Positions 37,769 to 50,500 of a DNA stretch of 64,000 bases are shown here, piece after piece (the stretch's first letter is position 1; every line of letters begins with the position of its first letter). Both the position numbers and the translations under genes were made by a program. The stretch is from Przewalskia tangutica (taxonomy: Eukaryota > Streptophyta > Magnoliopsida > Solanales > Solanaceae), in assembly GCA_029844215.1 (NCBI GenBank), contig CM056725.1, forward strand, positions 62,471,609-62,535,608, given 5' to 3'. The notes under the pieces are model-generated. The model was not told where the DNA came from, did not search any database, and saw only the letters and a program-made list of their open reading frames with translations.

Positions 37769-40053
37769 TGTCACGACCTGCCCAGTGTTCGTGGATCGTG
37801 CCTTACCGGCACCCAAGTAGTCATACATCGAGTAATCACGAAATATAAAGTAAGACATGAAACGCTTTATAAAATAGACACGCTTTATGTGAGAAAATAT
37901 CGCTTTCGATATATATATAAACATGGTTTAGCGCTACATCCGACATCGCATAACATGACTACGCACTTCTAAGGAAATATACAACTATGGCGACAGTGGC
38001 CCCGCCATACCCCGATCAGATAAAACTATCTACAACAGGAGATCATACCTAAAAGTAGAGCCTCCGAAAAGATGGAGCTCCCGACACCAACGTAGAGATC
38101 CTAAGAATGTGGATCTAGCACTGCTTGCCTCTTACCATAGATGAACGCAGCCAAAGGAGGTCAAGACAACAGTACTAAGTATATGAAATCAGAAATACTT
38201 AAATGAAACATATCATTTTAAAAACAGTTTTGCAAGTATGTATAAAACAACCAAGGAAACCGCATATACATCACAAACAAGAGCAAGAATAGGTAAATCA
38301 GTAATGTGTCTTTTCTAGGCTGCGAATGATTCAAGCAGGCCACTCGCCCGTATTATCACTCGCAAGCCTAATCCTCGACTCCCGAGTCCGCATAGGCCAC
38401 TCACGGGCCCGCATGAGGTATAACCCCGCATCGAGGGTAGCTACTCCTGCATCGCCCCGACTCGTTGTCCGCATGGCCACATAGACCGCATGAGGCATAA
38501 CCCCGCATACTAACCTCGAACTCGTAGCCCGCATAGGCCCTCGACTCGCATGAGGTATTCTCGAATCACGGTCCTGCATCACCGAGTCTACCCCGCAGAC
38601 GGAGGGCGCTTAACCCCCGGTATCATCTCAAGAGGTGAGTGATGGTACACTAACATAACAGCTTATCTTTAAACAACATAATCACAACAAGAATACTCAT
38701 TTTCACAAACGTTACAAGACACTAACACACATAGCATCATATCATGTCTGCTTATCAAACCATCTTATTATTCTTTTCACCATTCAATTTAAGTCTGTTA
38801 TACACACATATTCAAACTTGTTTCTTTTATCAATCTTAAGTGGTTATACTCAACTTCCCATAAGGCTAGTATAACTCTTAAGCTTCTGTTTTAAAACCGC
38901 TAGTTCTCTTCATAAAAATGATTCAAGATTCTTTGAAATGCTTTCGATCTTTATTATTCGTGCTTAAGCCGAGGCATTGCTGTAAGTGTTATTCAAAGCT
39001 TAAGCCGGCATCATTGCCGTAAGTGTTATTCGTGCTTAAGCCGTGAGGCATTGCCGTAAGTATTATTCAGCTTAAGTCAAAGACATTGCCGTAGTTATAT
39101 TTTAGTTAACACACGTACGCGTCACCGCACTATATATATTGTAAAATATCATGCTTTAGGAAGAATCACATACCTTCTCAAAAACCACCGCCAAGTGAAT
39201 ATGTCGCACAGCAGAGTCACCTATAATAGTCACAGATATCTATCAAAGACTACTCTGAAGGTCATTCTAAACAGAGGGTTAAAAATAAAACGGAAAGTCG
39301 GGCACCACTTCCTACCCGTGAGCTATATAAGTTCATCGTGAAAACAATCCTATGTAAGTACAGTTTGATTATTCTTCTTTTAAACCCTTCTACTGTGGTA
39401 ACAGTTCAATTTTATTCTACAATGTTCTTCTAAGTATTTAATACTTATTCTTATGCTACAACAGTATATATTCTCTAATTCAAAAGAGGGTTAGGATTAG
39501 TTACCTCGGTAAGCCCAATAGTATCCTAGATAAAGTCGCGCCTGAGCAAGGTTTAGCTCCTAAGTTGTACGCCCCAGAGTCTAAGAAACCTTAGAAGTTC
39601 TTTACAACTTCTACAAAGGACTAAGGGATTTGGGCTAGGGTATTTTGGGCATTATAACAATACTAGAAGACAACTTTTCTACCAAGGGAGGGGGTAGATT
39701 TTTGGCTAGGCTAGGGGGGGTATTCGGCCAAGGGCCTTCACAAGGGGAGGGGGGAGGTGTTGGACGAAAAGGGCTACAAAGGGAGAGGAGAGGATTTTCA
39801 AGACTTGGAAAGATTTGTGGATGAAGAACTCTTCATATCTAAGGGGGTATTTATAGGTCAAGAAGTGGCCAACCAATGGCCAAGATTAAGACAAGTGCAA
39901 GGCAAGTGTAGGGTGAGGATTAACTATACACAAATATCCTACCAACTCCTTGACTTGTGCACAAGGCACAAAAAACGTGCTCCCTATTGTTCAAATCGTC
40001 CAAATGGACGATTTCAAGTCCATCAATTGGAGGGTGACAAGTGTCGCCCTCCC
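37769..40053 (-). mobile_element. Element E 5' LTR, main part (interrupted by F)
   Basis: Collinear with 30432-32690 of the 3' LTR. It is cut at 40053 by F and continues at 51021. TATAAATA (minus) at 39848-39855, GC hairpin 37987-38008, ATGCGG cluster about 38335-38590, tandem units 38955-39095. Confidence 0.9.
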
Positions 40054-40530
40054 TGTTATACCCCGTATTTCCAGAGTATGTACGTATGGACGTACGTACG
40101 AAATTTGAGCCTTAAGTTAGGCATTGGATTCGAATTTGGGCACAAAGCCGATTAGAGTCGCTTTCGCATAAACGCTTCAACAAATTACGCTGGGAAAATT
40201 CCGCTATGTCATTTAGTATTTTTATGATTTTTCCGAGCGATTAACATTTTTGGATCAACGGAGGGTGACACTTGTCACCTCATTGGACGGCAAAGAGGGG
40301 CTTGGCCTCGCCGATTGGTCCCTCCTTTGTGCCTTGTTTGGTGGCTTGTTTTGGAGTGTTTTGTGGAGTGTTTTGTGGTGCACTTGGCTTGATCTTGGCC
40401 TTACACTTGCCTAACACATGGATGGATCTTGGCCATTGGTTGGCCTTTGCTTGGCCTATAAATAGCTCCCTTTGTGAAGACTTTCTTCATCCACAAATTG
40501 CCTAAGTCTTGAAGTTCTCTTCCTCCTCCT
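40054..40530 (+). mobile_element. F LTR1, truncated
   Basis: The first 477 bp match LTR3 through cttgaagttctcttcctcc and then switch to gag sequence. U3 and the TATA box (40457-40464) are kept; about 2.95 kb of LTR plus primer site and gag start are lost. Confidence 0.88.
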
Positions 40531-41340
40531 CGAGGTCGAGGCCGAGGATGATCCGCAGGAGTTCATCCGCCGCTGCAGAGATCATGCGGGTGATCAAGGC
40601 TTCGTAGACCGAGTCCAGGACTTTTGTTCGCATCGGCCGCGTGATACCGCAGCCGATTGGTTTGACTCGCGAGCTTTCCGGGAGAGCATGCACTTCCACC
40701 GCTTGGGGACGAAGTTTTCGGGCCTTCTCGGCACATTTCTTGCCTCCACAAATGAGGAGGGCTCGGGCCGGCAGATTTTTGATGTTAAGGCGTAACGCGC
40801 ATAGCTCGAGTACAATGTGGAGTTCGACTCATTGGCCGGTATGTTCCCGCATTAGTAGCTAGTATGGAGGATCGAGTGCACCGATATGTTACAGGCTCGA
40901 TGATTACCTAGCAGAGTTGTTCGGTGTTTCTCTTCACCGCATGGACATTGCCCGCATTCGTGCTCATGCACTTGGGTGCGGAGCGCAGAGATCGACGGTG
41001 GACCGCCAGCAGTAAGGCCGTGACGGCCGGATATTTTGGCGACTTTCGAGGCGGACCGCCAAAGAGCCAGACTAGTTATGTACCTCCGCCATTGCAGAGT
41101 AGTCCTCCGCAGCCTTCGACCCTTGGGATATTCAGTGAGCGTGTCGTGGCTCCTGTGTTTCGATGATCGTGAGTAGGGTGTTGGCGATGCGCCACCCCTA
41201 CCTCGCTGGCGATGTGGTAGACCGCATTTCGGGAGTGTCGTAGTACCAAGGGAGCTTGTTATTCTTGCGCCAACAGGCCATATGACGAGAGACCGTCCGA
41301 CCAGGTAGCACTGTAGGATAGCACGCACTACTAGAGCAGC
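40531..41340 (+). pseudogene. F gag remnant, internal copy 1 (lacks N-terminus)
   Basis: Begins in mid gag (EDDPQEFI-type start near 40545), then EIMRVIKAS, FDSRAF, HFLPPQMRRARA (40735-40775), MEDRVHRYVTG (40864), GVSLHRMDIARIRAHALG (about 40925-40980) and a proline-rich SYVPPPLQSSPPQP (about 41075-41120). These agree with copy 2, with different frame breaks. No zinc knuckle or pol follows. Confidence 0.7.
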
Positions 41341-41561
41341 ATGGCCACGGTAGAGGTCGCGGTGGAAGTTCCATTTTAGCGGCCTTGAACCGCCTAGTTT
41401 GTATATCCTTAACCTCTAGAGTTTTGTTTGTATTGATGTTGTTGATGTGTTTAATGTTATGTTTGGATAGCTTTGTGCTAAAATGTGATTTAGAAACCCG
41501 TTAGTGAAAAGGGTAAGTCCTCGGTAGTGTGAGATGGAAGTGGTAGCTTTCATGATGTGAA

Positions 41562-41858
41562 ATGGTAAGATTGTTCCGATCGGGAACAAGAGTCGCGCGG
41601 GTCGGGTTGAGGACCATTTGCGTCAACCCAGAACCCGCTTGGTGGTCGGGCTCTGGTGGTCCCGCCAGTGGTAGGGTCACGAGGGTGCTAGGCCCAAGTT
41701 TAGATGACCATCGTATGAGTTCGTGGACGCGCTCGATCGAATCAGTTCGTGAAGGCCGGAATGGCCTTAGGGAAATCGAGGTTAGCGAGATGACCAAGTT
41801 TGAGGTAGTGACTCGGGTTGGAAACGTAAGCGTTGGATGTATGTGGTACGGATACTAG
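41562..41858 (+). other. Shared module with possible small ORF (F copy 1)
   Basis: 98-codon frame with VNPEPAW, ASGRVTRVLGPSLDDHR and SSWTRSIES, matching the copy at 47071-47325 and the B and G modules. Confidence 0.35.
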
Positions 41859-42024
41859 AACGAGTTCGAGTGTTCGTGGACGAGTACTACGAGAGCGGAA
41901 AAGTGAACGATGTTTTGGTGGCCAGCGTGGCATGATTGTTTTCAGACGATAGCGGTGAAGACTATATCGACGCCGTTGTTTTGAGACTGAAGGAACATTC
42001 GACGAATGTTTCTGGGGGGATGAA

Positions 42025-45000
42025 TGTTATACCCGTATTTCCGCAGTATGTACGTATGGACGACGCACGTAAATTTGAGCCTTAAGTTAGGCATCGATTC
42101 GAATTTGGGCACAGTGCCGATTAGAGTCGCTTTGCATTTAAACGCTTCAACAAATTACGCTGGGAAAATTCCGCTATGTCATTTAGTATTTTTGCGGATT
42201 TTTCCGAGCGACGAACATTTTGGATTCAACGGGAGGTGACACTTGTCACCTCATTGACGGCAAAGAGGGGCTTGGCCTCGCCGATTGGTCCTCTCCTTTG
42301 TGCCTTGTTTGGTGGCTTGTTTTGTGGAGTGTTTTGTGGAGTGTTTTGTGGGTGCACTTGGCTTGATCTCGCCTTACACTTGCCTAACACATGGATGGAT
42401 CTTGGCCATTGGTTGGCCTTTGCTTGGCCTATAAATAGCTCCCCTTTGTGAAGACTTTCTTCATCCACAAATTGCCTAAGTCTTGAAGTTCTCTTCCTCC
42501 CTCCCTTGTGAAATTCGTCCACCACACCCCTTTCCCCCTTTGCCGAGAGCTCCCCCCCCGTGGGTGGTGCCGTGGGCGTGGGTACCCCTAGCCTAGTTGT
42601 TTTCGTATAATACCCTTTGTCAGGTATAGAAATACTCTCCTAAGTATTGTTATAATGTCCAAAAAATACTTTAGCCCATATACCTTGTAGTACTTTCCAA
42701 AGTACCCTTTGTACGAAAAACCCGGAAAACACGATTATACTTTCCTTAGCCTCTACACGAAACCCTAAGGAAAATCCTCACCCGTTGTTGAAGTATGGAG
42801 TAGAAGTTGCGTAGAACTTCTAAGGGTTGTTTGGTGCGGATTGGAGCACTCGGAGGAGGAGCTAAACCTTGCTCAGGAGCGACTTTAAACTCGGATAATT
42901 TTTGGGCTTATCGAGGTAAATATCTTGTCCCCCTATTGTAATTGGAAATTACTTAAGTGTTGAATATATAGTGTTATATACTATATATAGAACTGAACTT
43001 AGTATTATGGCAATGTCTTTTGACTTAAGCTCAAGAATGAAGAATTGAACAAGAATCACATGTAGGATAATAAAGAGAAGAATCGAATCAGAATTACCTA
43101 GGGTTGTATTACAAGAGACTTATGTAGCATTACCGTAGTAGAATTGTACGCGTCCGTTAGACGTGTTAACCCCGGTTGGCTTGGTAGCCGACCTCGATAG
43201 AGAGGAGATTTACGCCATGGCGTGAGGTGCCAATTTTCAGAGAAAGATGGGAACGTGTGTTTAAGATTTAATAGACGTTTGTGGCCTTTATAGGTGAAAG
43301 TACTAAGAGTAGCGTATTCTACTCGGCGAGTGGAAAGTGGCCAGCGTTGTAGTACTTGGAGCATTTTGCTTATTGTCGTTAAATCGTCGCGAGGTATGTG
43401 AACCTCTTCCTATCTCTTCTAGCATGATATGTGTGTAACTATGTAGTACGGTAGACGCATACGTGTTTAATGTATTTGATTGGTTTGAAACATAAAGTGT
43501 TATAACGCTTTATGGGAAGTTGGTTATAAATGTTTATGTAGGTAAGAAAATGGGTTGTGGTTTTTAAAAGATAATTGATTTGATTTATAATCGCTTGGGG
43601 CGTTATAATAAAATCTTGAAGTATTTCAAAAGATTTATGAATCGCTTTGAAAGAAGTGTAGTATTGTGCTTTGAAAACTTAAGAGTTATACTAGCTTATG
43701 GGAAGTTAGGTATAACGGCTTAAGAATGGTTTATCGATGTTAGAAGTTAAGAGACTTGATCTTGTAAGATAAGAGACTTAACTTATTTGTTTTAATGTGA
43801 ATGTTTGTGTGAAACCTCATTCGTGAGTAATGAGTACTTGATTTTATTTAAAGGGATAATGTTTTACTGATTTCGGAAATCAGAATGTGTATCGACAGCA
43901 CCACCGCAAATGTTAATAAAGGAAAATGTATTGAAAAATGATGAATTGTATTAAAACCAAGAGAAACCTCCATCCGCATAGAAACTAAGATGAGACAAGA
44001 TGATATTACATTTTCTAGATCATGGCTGCTGTAATAAGAATGTTGTAAACAAGAATAACCTACTCTCACGTGAGACTTATATTACTCAATTGTTCTAAAG
44101 AGGAATCAAGTGATTAAGTTTATGAACTATGAAACCATTTGAAAATGAGAAGCTTGAGTAATTGAAACTAGGCAAACCGGAACTTAGGAAAAGAATGTTG
44201 TTACTTGATTTTGAAAAGGGATGTGGGTTGGTCATTCTTATACTACGGTATCGGGTGACTTTTATAAAAGTAATGGATCTCTTTAAAAAGAACTTAACGA
44301 TGTAGTACTGGGGTTAAAAACCCGACTTTGGCATAATATGAAAGTACTTTGAGTCATGTGAAGCTTTATGCTTGTTGTTGTGAAACTTGCCTATGCTTGT
44401 GATGATAGCCTTTGTTGTGTCGATGTGGTATTTCGTGTTACCGCGTCTCTCGATAGAGGCCGCTGACTTGTTGAGAACTTACTGACGCGTCCGGCGCTGA
44501 TGGAGAATTCCACGCATGTTTCCATTTTTGATTATCGCTTGTTGTTGATGTCACATGGACATGTCTACACCGATGCAGATTCCGGCACGTGGCTACGCGC
44601 GTGGTTGACCACCCAAAGATATCATATTGAGGTAACATGGACACGTCTACACCGATGCAGATTCCGGTACGTGGCCACGCGCCTTGTTATTATTGTTGCA
44701 ACATGGACGGTTCTACACCGGCGCAGATTCCGGGGCATGGCGTACGCGCAGGTTGACCAAGATATTCTTATTGAGGTTACGGGCATGTCTACACCGGCGC
44801 AGATTCGGTACGTGGCCACGCGCCTTGTTATTATTGTCGATCACGGACATGTCTACACCGAGGCGATTCCGGGCACGCGCCATGATGCGAACATGATGGA
44901 TGTTATGGGCGTGAGACCCATAGTTATATTTGAGTGGTGACTTTGAGGCGTGAGTCCTCGACTGACCGCTTTTATGTCACAGATCGTATTTTGGTTATCA

Positions 45001-45455
45001 TACATGTCTCCCGCTTGTTAAGCTATTATGATTTCATTTACGATTTGACGCTTCACATACTGGTACCAGATCGACCTCCTTCGGGCCGCGTTCATGCCGC
45101 AGTAGAGGTACATCGGCCGTGGATCCTCGCCTCGTGATCTCGCCATTGGGAAGCTCCGTTTCTCCGAGGCTTATCTTTTGGTATGTGTTCCCCGAGTTGT
45201 AGGTTCCGTACATTCTGGTATGGCGGGCCCCGCCCGCCATAGTCGTTGTAAATCTTAGGTCTCAGAATCGCTGGCGTGTGGTTGTAAAAGGATTAAACTG
45301 CTCGGGTTTTATGTATACCAAGGCAAATGCTTTGGTTGGCCTGCCTATTTATTATATCTCCGTTTCATGATTCATGTTTTATGTTCCGCCGTTTTCTCGA
45401 TGTTGTATCACTAGGGTGCCCGGTAAGGCACGATCTGCCCGGTTCGGGCGTTACA
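42025..45455 (+). mobile_element. F LTR2
   Basis: 3431 bp, complete, preceded by a purine tract (GGGGGGATGAA) and the inverted repeat 41994-42010. TATAAATA at 42430-42437, leader site TTATCGAGGTAAA with GT at about 42916, minisatellite 44540-44890, GC hairpin 45220-45240. It ends GTTACA like LTR3, not GTGACA as in A and G. ORFs of up to 146 codons in the minisatellite are not genes. Confidence 0.9.
44540..44890 (+). repeat. Minisatellite in F LTR2 (about 65-80 bp, 5 units)
   Basis: Units centre on catgtctacaccgatgcag, followed by a variable gtggccacgcg stretch and gttattattgttgc or a gttgacca variant. The same array is in LTR3 at 50070-50425. Confidence 0.85.
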
Positions 45456-45458
45456 AAG

Positions 45459-45472
45459 TGGTATCGTGAGCG
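45459..45472 (+). other. Primer binding site of F (copy 2)
   Basis: TGGTATCGTGAGC after the LTR2 end; close to TGGTATCAGAGC with changes at the CAG. No site remains for copy 1. Confidence 0.7.
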
Positions 45473-45656
45473 CTAGTCTCTGAAAGTGTCTACGCATCGT
45501 GTCTAGTAGAGTCTTGATTATCGGTGTCAGTGCACCACATCTATAATCGTGAGGCTATAGGACATTTAGGATTGGTTTCTATTCTTCTCATTCCGAGATC
45601 GTGCCTTAGAGCCGTGTTGTAAGTCGACCCTCCGACGTGTTTCGCTTTTACCGCTT

Positions 45657-46783
45657 ATGCCTCGAAAGGCAACCAGGCCCGAGGCAAGGCAGCCGAGGAG
45701 CCGCTAGTGGATTCAGAGGAGTACGAGGCGCAGCCCTGGCCAAGACTGAGGTAGTGCTTCGACGGCGAAGTTTTGCGACGCCGCCAAAGACCAAAGAGAG
45801 TTTAGAGTCACGCAGTGGCCGGGCCGAGACTACAAGACACGAGCCTCCACCCCACGATCTTGAGCGAGAGATGGGTCACGCGAGATGGCCCGATTATCGC
45901 CGTGGTCAGGCTGATATGAGGATAGGCCGGACGCAGTTAGCCTGGCCCAAAGAAGACTGTAGTACACCCGAGGCGCATGGTTTGAGGCTACGGATTTCCT
46001 TAGTTGTAGCCCGCTCGAGTTTTACTGGTCGAGGCCGAGGATGATCCGCAGGAGTTCATCCGCGCTGCAGAGGATCACGCGGTGATCAAGGCTTCGAGAC
46101 CGAGTCTGTGACTTTGTTCGCGATCGGTCGCGTGATACCGCAATGATCGTTTGACTCGCGAGCTTTCCGGGAGAGCATGCACTTCCACCGCTTGGGACGA
46201 AGTTTTCGGGGCCTTCTGGCACATTTCTTGCCTCCACAAATGGCGAGGGCTCGGGCCGACGATTTTTGATGTTAAGGCGAACGCGCATACCGGGAGTACA
46301 ATGGAGTTCGACTCATCGGCCCAGATGTTCCCGCATTAGTAGCTAGTATGGAGGATCGAGTGCACCGATATGTTACACGGCTCGATGAATACCTAGCAGA
46401 GAGATCTTCGGGTGTTTCTCTTCAGCCGGGCATGGACATTTCCCGCATTCAGGCTCATGCACTGCGCGGCGAGCGCAGATCGACGCAGTGGACCGCCAGC
46501 AGAAGGCGGGCCAGATCGGATATTTTGGCGACTTTCGAGGCGGACCGCCTCGCCAGCAGACTAGTTATGTACCTCCGCCATTGCGCAGTAGTCCTCCGCA
46601 GCCTTTCGGGACCTTTGGGATATTCAGGAGCGTCGTGGCTCCTGTGTTTCATGATCGGGGAGTAGGGTGTTGGCGGATGCGCCACCCCTACCTCGGTGTG
46701 GCCGATGTGGTAGACCGCATTTCGGGGAGTGTCGTAGTACCAAGGGAGCTTGTTATTCTTGCGGCCAACAGGGCCATATGACG
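45657..46783 (+). pseudogene. F gag, internal copy 2
   Basis: ATG at 45657 gives MPRKATRPEARQ, then stops. Capsid block from about 46038: DPQEFIRAAED, VIKAS, LTRELSGRACTSTAWDEVFGAF, DVKANAH and TMEFDSSAQMFPH; then MEDRVHRYVTRLDEYLAE (46348), GVSLQPGMDISRIQAHALRG, RRSTQWTAS, a Pro-rich SYVPPPL segment and a tail ending about 46780. Compared with copy 1 it has the N-terminus. Between 45720 and 46010 the sequence matches no gag I know. There is no pol, so mobility would need a helper, plausibly E's family. Confidence 0.75.
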
Positions 46784-47545
46784 AGAGACCGTCCACCGAG
46801 GTAGCACAGGTAGGATAGCACAGACTACTAGAGCAGTTGCGGGCCACGGTAGAGGTCGCGGTGGAAGTTCCCAGTTTTAGCGGTCCTTGAACCGCCTAGT
46901 TTCAGGTATATCCTTAACCCTCTAGAGTTTTGTTTGTATTGATGTTGTTGATGTGTTTAATGTTATGTTTGGATAGCTTTGTGCTAAAATGTGATTTAGA
47001 AACCTGGTTAGTGAAAAGGGTAAGTCCCTGGGTAGTGTGAGATGGAAGTGGTAGCTTTTCATGATGTGAAATGGTAAGATTGTTCCGGATCGGGAACAAG
47101 AGTTGGCGCGTTGGGGTCGGGTTGAGGACCATTCGGGTCAACCCAGAACCCGGTTTGGGGTGGGGTCAGTTCGGTGGTCCCGCCAGTGGTAGGGTCACGA
47201 GGGTGCTAGGCCCAAGTTTAGATGACCATCGTATGAGTTCGTGGATGCGTTCGATCGAATCAGTTCGTGAAGGCCGGAATGGCCTTAGGGAAATCGAGGT
47301 TAGAGATGACCAAGTTTGGAGGTAGTGACTCAAGGGTTGGAAACGTACGCTGATGTATGTGGTACGGATACTAGAACGAGTTCGAGTGTTCGTGACGAGT
47401 ACTACGAAAGGGGAAAAGTGAACGTATGTTTTGGTGGCAGCGTGGCATGATTGTTTTCAGACGTATAGCGGGAAGACTATATCGACGCCGTTGTTTTGAG
47501 ACCTTGAAGGAACATTCGGGACGAATGTTTCTAAGGGGGGATGAA
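46784..47545 (+). mobile_element. F internal 3' region (copy 2), including shared module
   Basis: Non-coding apart from the 84-codon frame 47071-47325 (GWGQFGGPASGRV ... SSWMRS). Inverted repeat AACATTCGGGACGAATGTT at 47511-47529, then AAGGGGGGATGAA before LTR3. Confidence 0.75.
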
Positions 47546-50500
47546 TGTTATACCCCGTATTTCCAGAGTATGTACGTATGGACGTACGTACGAAATTTGA
47601 GCCTTAAGTTAGGCATTGGATTCGAATTTGGGCACAAAGCCGACAGAGTCGCTTTCGGGCGAAACGTTTCAACAGCTTACGTTGGGAAAATTCCGCTATG
47701 TCATTTAGTATTTTTATGCGGATTTTTCCGAGCGACGGAACATTTTTGGATTAACGGGAGGGTGACACTTGTCACCTCATTGACGGCAAAGAGGGGCTTG
47801 GCCTCGCCGATTGGTCCCTCCTTTTGTGCCTTGTTTGGTGGCTTGTTTTGTGGAGTGTTTTGTGGAGTGTTTTGTGGGTGCACTTGGCTTGATCTTGGCC
47901 TTACACTTGCCTAACACATGGATGGATCTTGGCCATTGGTTGGCCTTTGCTTGGCCTATAAATAGCTCCCTTTGTGAAGACTTTCTTCATCCACAAATTG
48001 CCTAAGTCTTGAAGTTCTCTTCCTCCTCCCTTGTGAAATTCGCCCACCACACCCCTTTCCCCTTTGCCGAGAGCTCCCTTTGGTGGTGCCTTGGCCGCAA
48101 GTACCCCTAGCCTAGTTGTTTTCGTATAATACCCTTTGTTGTGGTATAGAAATACTCTCCTAAGTATTGTTATAATGTCCAAAATACTTTAGCCCATATA
48201 CCTTGTAGTACTTTCCAAAGTACCCTTTGTACGAAAAACCCTAAACACGATTATACTTTCCTTAGCCTCTACACGAAACCCTAAGGAAAATCCTCACCCG
48301 TTGTTGAAGTATGGAGTAGAAGTTGCGTAGAACTTCTAAGGGTTGTTTAGTGGATTGGAGCACTTAGGAGGAGCTAAACCTGCTCAGAGCGACTTTAAAC
48401 TCGGATAATTTTTGGGCTTATCGAGGTAAATATCTTGTCCCCTATTGTAATTGGAAATTACTTAAGTGTTGAATATATAGTGTTATATACTATATATAGA
48501 ATCAACTTAGTATTATGGCAATGTCTTTTGACTTAAGACTGAAGAATGAAGAATTGAACAGTAATCACATAGAAGGATAATAAAGAGAAGAACTGAACTG
48601 TAATTACCTAGGTTGTATTACAGTAGACTTATGTAGCATTACTGTGTAGTAGAATTGTACGCGTCCGTTAGACGTGTTAACCCCCGGTTGGCTTGGTAGC
48701 CACTCGATAGAGAGGAGATTTACGCCGTCATGGGAGGCGCTGCCGAATTTTCTGTAGAAAGATGGGAACGTGTGTTTAAGATTTAATAGACGTTTGTGGC
48801 CTTTATAGGTGAAAGTACTAAGAGTAGCGTATTCTACTCGGGGAGTGGAAAGTGGCTAGCAAGGTTGTAGTACTGGAGCATTTTGCTTATTGTCGTTAAA
48901 TCGTCGCGAGGTATGTGAACCTCTTCCTATCTCTTCTAGCATGATATGTGTGTAACTATGTAGTACGCAGAGACGCATACGTGTTTAATGTATTTGATTG
49001 GTTTGAAACATAAAGTGTTATAACGCTTTATGGGAAGTTGGTTATAACCTTTATGTAGGTAAGAAATGGGTTGTGGTTTTTAAAAGATAATTGATTTGAT
49101 TTATAAGCGGCTTGGCGTTATAATAAAACTTGAAGTATTTCAAAAGATTTATGAATCGCTTTTGAAAGAAGTGTAGTATTGTGCTTTGAAAACTTAAGAG
49201 TTATACTAGCTTATGGGAAGTTAGGTATAACGGCTTAAGAATGGTTTATCGATGTTAGAAGTTAAGAGACTTGATCTTGTAAGATAAGAGACTTAACTTA
49301 TTTGTTTTAATGTGAATGTTTGTGTGAAACCTCATTCGTGAGTAATGAGTACTTGATTTTATTTAAAGGGATAATGTTTTACCGATTTCGAAATCGTAAT
49401 GTGTATCGACAGCATCACCGCAGTTAATAAAGGAAAATGTATTGAAAAATGATGAATTGTATTAAAACCAAGAGAAACCTCCATCCGCATAGAAACTAAG
49501 ATGAGACAAAATGATATTACATTTTCTAGATCATGGTCATTGTAATAAGAATGTTGTAAACAAGAATAACCTACTCTCACGCGAGACTTATATTACTCAA
49601 TTGTTCTAAAGAGGAATCAAGTGATTAAGTTTATGAACTATGAAACCATTTGAAAATGAGAAGCTTGAGTAATTGAAACTAGGCAAACCGAACTTAGGAA
49701 AAGAATGTTGTTACTTGATTTTGAAAAGGGATGTGGGTTGGTCATTCTTATACTACGGTATCGGGTGACTTTTATAAAAGTAATGGATCTCTTTTAAAAA
49801 GAACTTAACGATGTAGTACTTTGGGGTTAAAACCCGGACTTTGGCATAATATGAAAGTACTTTGAGTTGTGTGAAGCTTGCCTATGCTTGTTGTTGTGAA
49901 ACTTGCCTATGCTTGTGATGATAGCCTTTGTTGTGTCAGTGTGGTATTTCTGTGTTACCGTGTCTCTCGATAGAGGGCCGTTGACTTGTCGAGAACTTAC
50001 TGGACGTCTTTGGCGGTGATGGAGAATTCCACGTATGTTTCCATTTTTGATTACTGTCTTGTTGTTGATGTCACATGGACATGTCTACACCGATGCAGTA
50101 TTCCGGGGGCATGTGGCCATGCGGCAGGGTTGACCACCCAGTATATTGTTATTGAGGTAACATGGACATGTCTACACCGATGCAAAGATTCGGGGTACGC
50201 GCCACGCGGCCTTGTTATTATTGTTGCAACATGGACGGTTCTACACCGATGCAGATTCCGGGTACGGGCCATGCGCGCGGGGTTGACCAAGATATTCTTA
50301 TTGAGGTTACATGGGCATGTCTACACCGATGCAAGATTCCGGTACGTGGCCATGCGGCCTTGTTATTGTTGTTGCATCATGGACATGTCTACACCGAGGC
50401 AGTATTCCGGGGGCATGCGGCCATGATGCGAACATGATGGATGTTATGGGCGTGAGACCCATAGTTATATTTGAGTGGTGACTTTGAGGCGTGAGTCCCC

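Noticed and set aside
40500..40560. LTR1-gag junction as a retrocopied spliced transcript
   Set aside because: The break does not fall on the conserved AG|GTAA donor but ~2 kb of LTR earlier, and the CCTCC/GAGG context suggests a simple deletion.
44540..44890. Regular repeats considered as a CRISPR-like array
   Set aside because: Plant LTR minisatellite with related rather than unique spacers, present in both LTR copies; no cas genes.
44500..44940. 146-codon ORF with repeated M-S-T-P-type peptides (also 49986-50426)
   Set aside because: It is a translation of the F LTR minisatellite; opposite-strand frames are open as well, as expected for in-phase repeats.
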